Shown here: piece after piece, positions 17,794 to 25,433 of the stretch
How the letters are laid out: the number at the start of each line of letters is the position of its first letter
How positions within the stretch are numbered: the first letter of the stretch is position 1
Source: Psychrobacter arcticus 273-4
GTDB lineage: Bacteria > Pseudomonadota > Gammaproteobacteria > Pseudomonadales > Moraxellaceae
Assembly: GCF_000012305.1 (NCBI RefSeq)
Contig: NC_007204.1
Location: 744,001-808,000, forward strand
Reading direction: 5' to 3'
Length of the DNA: 64,000 nt
The notes under the pieces: generated by a model
What the model was told of the DNA's origin: nothing
Databases searched by the model: none
What the model saw: the letters and a program-made list of their open reading frames with translations, nothing else
Translations under genes and position numbers: made by a program

Positions 17794-18708
17794 ATGAAGG
17801 TATCCTTAGTAGTTCCTGTTTTCAATGAAGAGGAAGCTATCCCTCTTTTTTATGATTCTGTGAGGAGTTATCCTGACTTTCAAAAATACGATATAGAAAT
17901 TATATTTATAAACGATGGTAGTACAGATGATACAGAAATAATTATTAATAATTTAATGGCTTCAGATCCGTTAGTAACGTCTTTAAGTTTTACCCGTAAT
18001 TTTGGGAAAGAACCTGCTTTAATTGCTGGCATCGAACATGCTACTGGCGATGCAGTTATCCCAATGGATGTAGACCTACAGGATCCTATAGAAGTAATCC
18101 CTAAGCTTATTGAGAAATGGTTAGTAGGTGCTGATATCGTCCTAGCTAAAAGAGTTGATCGCTCCTCTGACAGTTTTTTAAAGCGTAGTACCTCATCAAG
18201 CTTTTATAAGCTTCACAATAAAATTAGCAATCCCAAAATTGAAGATAATGTAGGTGATTTTCGCCTAATGTCTCGTGATGTAATAGAAAATATCAAAAGT
18301 ATGCCTGAACGCAATCTATTTATGAAAGGAATTCTTTCTTGGGTTGGTGGGAAAGTAGATATTGTCGAATATAAGCGCCCAGTTCGAATAGCAGGAATAA
18401 CGAAGTTTAATAGTTGGAAGTTATGGAATCTTGCTTTAGAAGGTGTTACAAGCTTTTCGACAGTACCTTTGAAAATCTGGACTTATCTTGGCATCTTAAT
18501 TGCTAGTCTGTCATTTTTTTACGGGTCTTGGATGATAATTAACACTTTATTGTGGGGAAGTGCAGTTGCAGGATATCCATCATTATTAGTATCAATATTG
18601 TTTTTAGGTGGTATTCAACTAATTGGTATCGGCATTTTAGGTGAATATATAGGTAGAATTTATATTGAAACAAAGCAAAGACCACGTTATGTTCTAAAAA
18701 AGAGATAA
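17794..18708 (+). CDS. gtrB: GtrB-type undecaprenyl-phosphate glycosyltransferase (GT2)
   Basis: 304 residues: N-terminal GT2 domain with [38 protein letters not shown] and the DVDLQDP acid motif, then two C-terminal membrane segments (about 230-255 and 265-290). Family members load glucose or another hexose onto undecaprenyl phosphate at the cytoplasmic face. Translationally tight with gtrA (3-base gap) and the next gene (1-base gap), so a three-gene gtr operon. Confidence 0.9.
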   Translation: MKVSLVVPVFNEEEAIPLFYDSVRSYPDFQKYDIEIIFINDGSTDDTEIIINNLMASDPLVTSLSFTRNFGKEPALIAGIEHATGDAVIPMDVDLQDPIEVIPKLIEKWLVGADIVLAKRVDRSSDSFLKRSTSSSFYKLHNKISNPKIEDNVGDFRLMSRDVIENIKSMPERNLFMKGILSWVGGKVDIVEYKRPVRIAGITKFNSWKLWNLALEGVTSFSTVPLKIWTYLGILIASLSFFYGSWMIINTLLWGSAVAGYPSLLVSILFLGGIQLIGIGILGEYIGRIYIETKQRPRYVLKKR

Positions 18709-18709
18709 A

Positions 18710-20374
18710 ATGAAAAACAGAACCTCATTAATAGCTTATATTATTAGTATAACTATATTGATATTGTACTTTTATTTAAATTATAATAATTTATATATTG
18801 AAATACACGATAATCTAGACCAGCATTTTGGTTGGTACAAACTGCTTTCAGATAACAATGCATGGTTCGCAGAAAGTAACGAAGTTATTCCACACATGGG
18901 TGGAACCTCTCGTGGGTTATATTTACCAGAAACACAACTGGTAAATATAATTTTTATGATTTTTACACCTTTATTAGCTCACTGTATACTAATAATAATA
19001 AAGTTTACAATAGGTTATTTTTCATTCATAGCTTTGTCTAACTATATATTCAGCGAAAAAAATATTCCAAATATATACATATCCTTAATTGCTATATCTT
19101 TTGCTCTAACCTCTGGAAATGAAAATCTTTATATTGCACAAGCATCCATACCTTTAATTTTATACTTATACTTGAAATATATTAATGAGAAAAAATTAAT
19201 AATACTAACTTCTATATTTCTATATCCGATATTATCTGAACTAACAAGATTTGGTATGTTCATACTTATTTTTATGAGCATGCATTTTCTCTATCTACTT
19301 TACCATAAAGATCAAAAGGTTAGATACAACATAATCTCAATAATCACTTTATCTATAGGGTATTTAATTATTGAATACAGGTTGATACTTAGCACTGTTT
19401 TATCTAGCGAAGATACTATTCGAAAAACAATGTTGGTTTCAGCCGACGGAAATTTTTTCAAGGTTTTAATTTCATCTATTCTAAATGGACAGTACCACTT
19501 CTCCATACATACATATATATTCATACCATTTTTACTATATCTCTTATATTTGAAAATTAAAGAGAAAGTAAGCATACCTAAGGAAATGTATTTACTAGCT
19601 GCCATAATAATTTTTAATTATTTTATTTATACAATATACACAGTGACAAATATAAACTACATTTTTTGGGATATCGTAACACCTTTATCAGGTTGGAACT
19701 TCTCTAGATTCATATGGTTTAACCCGTTTTTCTGGCATTTACTCATTTTAAGTCTATTAGCATATACACACAGAAAAGCAAATCGTCATGTAATAATAGT
19801 ATTCTTAACCTTGCAAATACTATTTACAATCAGCTACCCAAGATATGGCAACGATTTCTATCAAACAATTAAATGTAATTACTTCACTACCTGCGAAAAT
19901 AATCTTTCATATAATGAATTTTATAGCATAGACTTCTTCAATAATTTAAAAAAAGAGATAGCATACAAAGAGAATGAGAGAGTAATAGCTTTTGGCATCC
20001 ACCCAAGCATCATTGCTTACAATGGGATGTTCACTATGGACGGATACCATAATGCTTACTATCAAAGTTATAAAAATAAATTCAGAAGACTAATAAAACC
20101 TGGATTAGAGAAGTCAGAAAAATATACAGCATACTTCGATAATTGGGGAGGAAGAGCATACATATTTTCAGAGGAGTCAAATTATGCACCACACAGAACA
20201 CAAAATCAGACACCTGTAGAATTACCAATTGATTTCCAAGTTGCTAAGGATATGAGAATCAAGTACGTCATCTCAAACGATCCGATTATAGCTAACGAGA
20301 ACTTAGAACTTAAAGGCACATACACAAGCCCTAAAGCCCCATATAAAATAAGAGTATATGAGATAGTAGACTAA
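18710..20374 (+). CDS. Large membrane protein, probable type-specific glycosyltransferase of the gtr cluster
   Basis: 554 residues with about ten or more hydrophobic segments over the first 390 and a soluble C-terminal region of about 160. I do not recognise a named family with certainty; it resembles multi-membrane lipid-linked sugar transferases of the GT-C type (possibly the DUF6044 group). An acidic pair in an early loop (EIHDNLDQHFGWYK) is where GT-C enzymes often keep catalytic acids. As third gene after gtrA-gtrB it should transfer the lipid-linked sugar to a surface glycan. The DNA is strikingly AT-rich and full of ATA codons compared with neighbours, which suggests transfer from elsewhere. 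Confidence 0.6.
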   Translation: MKNRTSLIAYIISITILILYFYLNYNNLYIEIHDNLDQHFGWYKLLSDNNAWFAESNEVIPHMGGTSRGLYLPETQLVNIIFMIFTPLLAHCILIIIKFTIGYFSFIALSNYIFSEKNIPNIYISLIAISFALTSGNENLYIAQASIPLILYLYLKYINEKKLIILTSIFLYPILSELTRFGMFILIFMSMHFLYLLYHKDQKVRYNIISIITLSIGYLIIEYRLILSTVLSSEDTIRKTMLVSADGNFFKVLISSILNGQYHFSIHTYIFIPFLLYLLYLKIKEKVSIPKEMYLLAAIIIFNYFIYTIYTVTNINYIFWDIVTPLSGWNFSRFIWFNPFFWHLLILSLLAYTHRKANRHVIIVFLTLQILFTISYPRYGNDFYQTIKCNYFTTCENNLSYNEFYSIDFFNNLKKEIAYKENERVIAFGIHPSIIAYNGMFTMDGYHNAYYQSYKNKFRRLIKPGLEKSEKYTAYFDNWGGRAYIFSEESNYAPHRTQNQTPVELPIDFQVAKDMRIKYVISNDPIIANENLELKGTYTSPKAPYKIRVYEIVD

Positions 20375-20655
20375 ATAGTAAAAAGCAAGCCGCACTAGAG
20401 GAGAGAGAGCACAGCAATAGCCTAAGCAGGCTTCGATAAAAAAGGCTGTTATCTGATTTAGGCTTATCCACTGTCAAATTTTACCGAGTCTTTGATATGT
20501 GCTTTCTGATATACCTAGCTCTACCCAAGGCTTTAGTGATTGCTCTGATGAACCGCCCCAGTATTGTCGGAGGCTCAACATTCCGAGAGATGAGCTATGC
20601 TGAAGAAACTGTAGAACCAAACTTGGTAAACTAACGACTCAACGAGGAGTTTATC

Positions 20656-20955
20656 ATGACTAAGAAAATCAGAACCTACAGTGCAGCTTTCAAAGCTGAA
20701 GCCGTCAAAAAGATAGCAGACAATAACGGCAATGTTTCAGCGACTGCAAAGCAGCTAGGCATAGCCATGCAGACCCTATCTAACTGGCAGAACAAAGCGA
20801 ATGAAGGCAAGCTTATCGGCACTAAGCAGTATGATCCTGAACTCATGGCCATTATAGAAGAGAATAAACGTCTTAAACATGATCTTAAAGTTGCTCAGGA
20901 GGAGCGAGACATTCTAAAAAAGGCCACGGCGTACTTCGCGAATGAGGAACGTTAA
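20656..20955 (+). CDS. IS3-family transposase OrfA (third element)
   Basis: 99 residues: helix-turn-helix (YSAAFKAEAVKKIADNNGNV, then TLSNWQNKA) and a coiled-coil end (LKHDLKVAQEERDILKKA). The AAAAAAG slippery heptamer is present at 20916-20922, but the -1 frame meets TGA at 20943 within eight codons, so a normal OrfAB fusion cannot form. AGGAG is 7 bases before the ATG. Confidence 0.88.
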   Translation: MTKKIRTYSAAFKAEAVKKIADNNGNVSATAKQLGIAMQTLSNWQNKANEGKLIGTKQYDPELMAIIEENKRLKHDLKVAQEERDILKKATAYFANEER

Positions 20956-20956
20956 G

Positions 20957-20977
20957 AAACAGTCTGGGAGACTGTTT
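20957..20977 (+). other. Perfect hairpin between orfA and orfB of the third IS
   Basis: AAACAGTCT, loop GGG, AGACTGTTT, one base after the orfA stop and 35 bases downstream of the slippery site. It could be a frameshift-stimulating or translation-controlling structure. Confidence 0.6.
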
Positions 20978-20999
20978 TAGTGACGCAAGACGTAGGGCT

Positions 21000-21902
21000 A
21001 TGCCCGCAGTGACAGTTGATGAAGTACGTCTTTATCAAAGAAACCAAAAAATATTTAGCATCACCTGTATGTGTCACGTATTAGATGTCAAGCCATCAAG
21101 CTACTACAACTGGATAAATCGTGGTATCAGTAATCAGCAGATTCGTCGCAATCAGTGTGAGTTGCTGGTTCGCGTGGCTCATTATGAAACTAAACAGCGC
21201 TATGGCTGTGAGCGCTTGCATGCTCATCTTGCAGAGCAAGGGCATCATATCAGTCAATACATGGTCAGAAGCATCAAAGAACAGTACGGTATTACTTGCC
21301 GTCGTCACAAACGTTTTAAAATCACTACCAACTCTAATCATAATAAGCTCGTATATCCAAACCTGATCGATCAGAAGTTTGATACCAATCGTCCTAACGA
21401 GTCGTGGGTTAGTGACATCACTTATATCTGGACAAATGAAGGTTGGCTATATTTGGCAGGCGTTAAAGACATCTATACTAAAGAGCTGGTCGGCTATGCC
21501 ATTAATAAGCGCATGACCACTGCTCTAGTATGCCGTGCACTCAATATGGCAATTAAGAATAAACGACCAAGCTCAAACCTGATTATTCACTCTGACAGAG
21601 GTAGTCAGTACTGTAGCCATGAGTACCATAAGATCATTAAGCAGCATAAATTTAAGGGCTCGATGTCCAGACGTGGCAATTGCTTTGATAACGCGCCCAT
21701 AGAAAGCTTCTCGGGTGAGGAGCACTGCTCCGCAAGGAAGAATGAGTTGGTGTATCACCAAGACTATAAAACAAGATTCGAAGCCATTAGCGATATCACT
21801 AAATATATTGAACTAGATTACAACCAGACTAGGATTCAAAAGGGTTTAGGCTATAGAACGCCAAGACAGATGTGGTTTGACTTTTATCGTCAGGCTGCGT
21901 AA
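21000..21902 (+). CDS. IS3-family transposase OrfB (third element)
   Basis: 300 residues with a HTH_21-like N-terminus (YGCERLHAHLAEQGHHIS) and DDE core: Asp in SWVSDITYIW, Asp in IHSDRGSQY, Glu in NAPIESF. Just after the Glu the sequence reads SGEEHCSARKNELVYH, where relatives usually have a short WG-T/S-LKNEL stretch, so a small insertion may be present. Start ATG 21000 has a weak site (TAGGGCT). Confidence 0.85.
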   Translation: MPAVTVDEVRLYQRNQKIFSITCMCHVLDVKPSSYYNWINRGISNQQIRRNQCELLVRVAHYETKQRYGCERLHAHLAEQGHHISQYMVRSIKEQYGITCRRHKRFKITTNSNHNKLVYPNLIDQKFDTNRPNESWVSDITYIWTNEGWLYLAGVKDIYTKELVGYAINKRMTTALVCRALNMAIKNKRPSSNLIIHSDRGSQYCSHEYHKIIKQHKFKGSMSRRGNCFDNAPIESFSGEEHCSARKNELVYHQDYKTRFEAISDITKYIELDYNQTRIQKGLGYRTPRQMWFDFYRQAA

Positions 21903-22034
21903 CTAAAATCTCCCAAGTCAATGTCTACAGATTTGACAGCATAGGTCAGCTAACACTGAGGATGTTAAACTGTAAATAATCGGCTATAACTATCCAGTTA
22001 TAAGACATATGTTTGAACGATGAAAAGCGAGCTA

Positions 22035-22172
22035 TATAGTTGAAATACTTTAAAGTCGCTACAGTATTGCTGGTGTAAATTTTTTGCAGCCTCTGTCTGC
22101 GTAGGCACAGCAAGCAAGAAAAATTTGCACCAGTAGTACGTGTTGTATCGATATTACTTTTCACCGACTATA
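22035..22172 (-). repeat. Family A palindromic element, copy A5
   Basis: 138 bp, inverted relative to A1 and A4, close to identical (TATAGTTGAAATAC at the left, CACCGACTATA at the right). It lies between the third IS and the rluB terminator. Confidence 0.92.
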
Positions 22173-22213
22173 GTATGAGTCAATAGAAAATATTTATCAA
22201 AAAACAGCGACAT

Positions 22214-22252
22214 AAAAAGCGGCCCATGATTATTTATCATGGGCCGCTTTTT
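22214..22252 (-). terminator. Strong rho-independent terminator after rluB
   Basis: Perfect 17-base arms (AAAAAGCGGCCCATGAT and its complement) around TATTT, with U-runs on both strands, 26 bases after the rluB stop. Confidence 0.93.
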
Positions 22253-22278
22253 ATGAACTACGCTAAATCTAAAACAGA

Positions 22279-23226
22279 TTAGCGCTTGTCGTTGCGGTCA
22301 CGGCTATTACGGGTGCCGCGACTGGCAGGGCTACCACTAGTTTTTGGTTTGGTGCTACTATTGGCGCTACTACTAGTACTGTTGCGATTATCGCTACGAG
22401 TGTCAGTACGACGGGCTTTAAGCGGCTTATTTCTGATACGCTCTTGCTTTTCTTTGGCAGCACCATGCAGACCAGTACCATAACGCGGGCGTAAGCTCAC
22501 TAGGTCTGTTAAAATATTAATATCTTTTCTATCCAGCTCTAAGAAGCGCCCAGTCCGTAGCTCTTTTGGTAACGCAATATTACCATAGCTCGTACGTAAT
22601 AGACGGCTGACTTTAAGGCCTTGTGACTCAAATAAACGACGAACTTCACGGTTACGACCTTCTTTAAGCTTGACATGATGCCACTTATTGACGCCTTCAC
22701 CGCCGCCTTCTTTGATGTCTTCAAATTTGGCCATGCCATCTTCTAACATGACACCCGTTGTCATCGCCCGTGCCATATCTGGGGTAACATCGCCCAATAC
22801 ACGTACTGCATATTCGCGAGTTACTTCGCTAGACGGATGCATCAAACGATGCGCCATTTCACCATCATTGGTAAATAATAATAGACCTGTGGAATTAATA
22901 TCCAAACGCCCAACCATCACCCAGCGATCGTGAGTCAGTTTTGGCAGACGCTCAAACACGGTAGGGCGACCTTCTGGGTCATTGGCTGAGCACACTTCGC
23001 CTTCAGGCTTGTAATAGGCTAATACACGGCGACGCTTTTCATTTTCAGCAGTATATTTAATCTGACGACCATCAACCCGAATCTCATCACCTTGCTCAAC
23101 GCGGTCACCGATGGTAGCTGGACCATTATTGACGGTTACGCGACCTGCTTTAATGACTTCTTCCATCTGACGACGTGAACCAAGTCCCATACGGGCAAGT
23201 GCTTTCTGTAATTTTTCATCTTTCAT
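22279..23226 (-). CDS. rluB: 23S rRNA pseudouridine synthase RluB (RsuA family)
   Basis: N-terminal S4 RNA-binding domain (LQKALARMGLGSRRQMEEVI, residues 4-60) and RsuA/RluB/E/F catalytic domain with the key Asp in GRLDINSTGLLL, then REYAVRVLG and EGRNREVRRLFES. In E. coli RluB modifies U2605 of 23S rRNA. The last 65 residues are a basic, Ser/Arg/Asn-rich tail, common in RluB of this group and probably disordered. AGGAA before ATG 23226. It borders the capsule locus and is read away from it. Confidence 0.9.
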   Translation of the reverse strand: MKDEKLQKALARMGLGSRRQMEEVIKAGRVTVNNGPATIGDRVEQGDEIRVDGRQIKYTAENEKRRRVLAYYKPEGEVCSANDPEGRPTVFERLPKLTHDRWVMVGRLDINSTGLLLFTNDGEMAHRLMHPSSEVTREYAVRVLGDVTPDMARAMTTGVMLEDGMAKFEDIKEGGGEGVNKWHHVKLKEGRNREVRRLFESQGLKVSRLLRTSYGNIALPKELRTGRFLELDRKDINILTDLVSLRPRYGTGLHGAAKEKQERIRNKPLKARRTDTRSDNRNSTSSSANSSTKPKTSGSPASRGTRNSRDRNDKR

Positions 23227-23424
23227 AACGATTTCCTAGAATCGGTGGGTTTACATTTCTCAATGTATAAATTTGGACTGAGTATTATACGCTATTTATA
23301 AGCGTAATAGGGATTATGTTTCAATGGGTTTCGATTTTATATCTGAATAAGAACAGTTATTTCCATATCATTTGTCGATCCAAAGCGCTTGCTCAAATGC
23401 CAAACAGAAGGATGTTTGTTACTT

Positions 23425-23562
23425 TATAGTTGAAATACTTTAAAGTCGCTACAGTATTACTGGTGTAAATTTTTTGCAGCCTCTGTCTGCGTAGGCACAG
23501 CAAGCAAGAAAAATTTGCACCAATAGTACGTGTTGTATCGATATTACTTTTCACCGACTATA
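23425..23562 (-). repeat. Family A palindromic element, copy A6
   Basis: 138 bp, same orientation as A5, one arm change (CACCAATAG instead of CACCAGTAG). It lies in the 600-bp gene-free region between rluB and wza; the parts outside A6 and A7 hold no recognised feature and must include the capsule and rluB promoters. Confidence 0.92.
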
Positions 23563-23687
23563 GATGAGCAAGAGCTATATGATGGCTATCGCCAAATATA
23601 AGAATATTCGCATATAATTTATTTCATAATTAAGCGCAATTTTCATTAAGCATACATGATTGCAGTTTACTATTTAACCACCTATGT

Positions 23688-23760
23688 TATAGTCGATGCA
23701 ATTTAAAAATGATGCAATTTAAAAACGATGCAGTGCTAATAATATAACGCTCTGGTATGG
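23688..23760 (+). repeat. Partial family A copy (A7) upstream of wza
   Basis: TATAGTCGATGCAATTTAAA, then a repeated ATGCAATTTAAAAA stretch, then GATGCAGTGCTAATAATATA, which matches the left arm of A3 (3576-3625) with a short internal duplication. No conserved core or proper right end follows, only CTCTGGTATGGCTGTCTG. It is a remnant lying 70-140 bases before wza and could overlap the capsule promoter. Confidence 0.65.
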
Positions 23761-23826
23761 CTGTCTGATTCTTTTCTTTAATGCTGGACACTACTTATTA
23801 TATTTATGATTTATAAAGGTCTTTTT

Positions 23827-24903
23827 ATGTTTTTCAATTCATCAAGGTTATTAAGTATAACGTGTCTGCTAATGATTAGTCTGGTTTCAGGGTGCTCTAG
23901 TATCAATGCAGGACTGCAAGTAGGCGAGCTGCCACCGAGTGGTGCATTTATCGCTGAAAATGGGTTGCATTTTAATGTTCAACCGCTAAGCCTAGCAACG
24001 TTACCGCCAAAACAAGCGGTTGTTCGACCCACTAGTGACTTGTCTCGACTGATTAAAACTTCCAATCGCGTAGACTATCGCATTGCTCAAGGCGACATTC
24101 TCAATGTTGTCCTTGTCGAGTATCCAAATATCAATGCCTCAACCTCGAGTCTAACGGTCGATCAGCAAGGCTTTGTTCAAATTCCTCTAATAGGTCGTAT
24201 TAAAGCCAGTGGTATGAGTGTCCCGCAATTCACCGCAAACCTACGCGGGCAGTTGCAACGCTATCTCAAATATTCAGACCCACAAGTCAAAGTTATCGAC
24301 TATCGCGGCAATACATTTATTGTTGATGGTGAAGTCAGTAAAATGGGCGAATTCAATATCACCGACGCCCCCGTCTCTCTCTATAGCGCCATTTCTATGG
24401 CAGGTGGCGTAACCGCTACTGGCGATTCAAACAACATCGTATTGAATCGTCGTGGGGCAAGTTACAACATAAACCTATCCTCACTTCGACAAATAGGCTC
24501 ATCGGCCAACCAAATTTATGTACAAGATGGCGACTCAATTCATATCAATACCCTAGACATTAATAAAGTATATGTCTTAGGTGAGTTTGGACGAGTCGCG
24601 CCTGTTCCTATTCTCGAGCAAGGATTAAATTTGGCTCAAGTATTGGGGGAGTCTGCAGGTCTTAATTCTAGTACCGCCAATGCCGCCAAGATATACATCG
24701 TCCGTGATAATGTTAATACAAGGGCTACGGATATTTATTATGTTGATATGCAGACGATTACCAGCTTTGCGCTTGCCAATCGTTTTGAGATGCGTGCCAA
24801 TGATATTGTCTATGTAGATCCAACTGGCTTGACGCGTTGGAATCGCGTACTTAGTTCGCTCTTACCTTCTACATCAGCGGTCAGAAGTCTATCAGGATTA
24901 TAA
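23827..24903 (+). CDS. wza: Wza-like outer-membrane polysaccharide export lipoprotein
   Basis: Forms the outer-membrane channel for capsular polysaccharide. A lipoprotein signal peptide ends at LVSGCSS (Cys about residue 23). A Poly_export domain follows (YRIAQGDILNVVLVEYPNIN, residues about 90-170) and then SLBB-type repeats (VDGEVSKMGEFN; VLGEFGRVAPVP). Start ATG 23827 (MFFNSSRL) has AAAGG 8 bases upstream and leaves a normal signal peptide; ATG 23806 is less likely. First gene of the capsule locus, followed by wzb after a 19-base gap. Confidence 0.92.
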   Translation: MFFNSSRLLSITCLLMISLVSGCSSINAGLQVGELPPSGAFIAENGLHFNVQPLSLATLPPKQAVVRPTSDLSRLIKTSNRVDYRIAQGDILNVVLVEYPNINASTSSLTVDQQGFVQIPLIGRIKASGMSVPQFTANLRGQLQRYLKYSDPQVKVIDYRGNTFIVDGEVSKMGEFNITDAPVSLYSAISMAGGVTATGDSNNIVLNRRGASYNINLSSLRQIGSSANQIYVQDGDSIHINTLDINKVYVLGEFGRVAPVPILEQGLNLAQVLGESAGLNSSTANAAKIYIVRDNVNTRATDIYYVDMQTITSFALANRFEMRANDIVYVDPTGLTRWNRVLSSLLPSTSAVRSLSGL

Positions 24904-24922
24904 TCAAGAGGTAATAATTATC

Positions 24923-25354
24923 ATGGCATTTGATCATATTCTAGTGGTGTGTGTCGGTAATATCTGTCGTAGTCCAATGGCGGAAGCACTATTGAAACAG
25001 CGTTTTCCCAATAAGACTATTGACTCTGCAGGGGTAGGTGCTTTGGTCGGGCATCCCGCCGACCCAGCTGCGCTAGAAATCATGTCAAAGCAGCAGATTG
25101 ATATTACCAATCATGTTGCTAAGCAAATTGATGAGCAATTGGCGAAAAAAGCAGACCTTATTTTTACCATGTCAGACGGTCAGACCAAATGGATAGAAGA
25201 GCGCTGGCCTTTTTGCCGTGGTAAAACCTTTAAGCTAGGCCATTGGATTGATAAAGACATTGCTGATCCTTACAAGCATGAGATAAGTGCATTCGAGACT
25301 GCACATCAAGACATTGTAGATGGTTTGGAGCAATGGGCTGATAAAATCGGCTAA
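24923..25354 (+). CDS. wzb: Low-molecular-weight protein tyrosine phosphatase Wzb
   Basis: 143 residues. The P-loop VCVGNICRSPMAEALL holds the nucleophilic Cys and Arg of C-X5-R-S, and the general-acid Asp is in IADPYKHE. It dephosphorylates the C-terminal tyrosines of Wzc and so cycles capsule assembly. Between wza and wzc in the classical order; AGAGG before ATG. Confidence 0.94.
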   Translation: MAFDHILVVCVGNICRSPMAEALLKQRFPNKTIDSAGVGALVGHPADPAALEIMSKQQIDITNHVAKQIDEQLAKKADLIFTMSDGQTKWIEERWPFCRGKTFKLGHWIDKDIADPYKHEISAFETAHQDIVDGLEQWADKIG

Positions 25355-25433
25355 GCCACTGTGATTGTTAAATAACTATTACTAAAAGTCTACTATTATT
25401 AAACGAATAACCTTAAGTGATGAACCTACCGTT

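Larger units (their letters stand above)
20549..21938 (+). mobile_element. Third IS3-family element, different type, probably defective; ends uncertain
   Basis: Carries orfA and orfB of another IS3 group. TGAACCGCCCC at 20549-20559, followed by TGTCGGAGG, looks like a left IS3-type end, but no matching right end occurs after orfB, so the right side may be lost. Alternatively TGTCAAAT at 20472 and ATTTGACA at 21931-21938 form an 8-base inverted pair that could be the ends (1467 bp); no target duplication supports either. The preceding 20375-20548 contains nothing else I recognise. Confidence 0.6.

Noticed and set aside
17434..20374. gtr cluster as part of a prophage
   Set aside because: No integrase, attachment site, or phage structural gene is present nearby; only IS elements flank it.
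21946..22164. Open frames reading through family A copies, giving the same peptide ([17 protein letters not shown]) in several places (also 55182-55475)
   Set aside because: The shared peptide is a by-product of the repeated DNA; no ribosome site, and divergent copies (A2, A10, A15) break it. The palindrome, not the peptide, is conserved.
23563..23826. JUMPStart/ops element before the capsule operon
   Set aside because: I looked for GGCGGTAG followed by the usual pattern and found none; the matches to CGGTAGCG lie only inside family A repeats.
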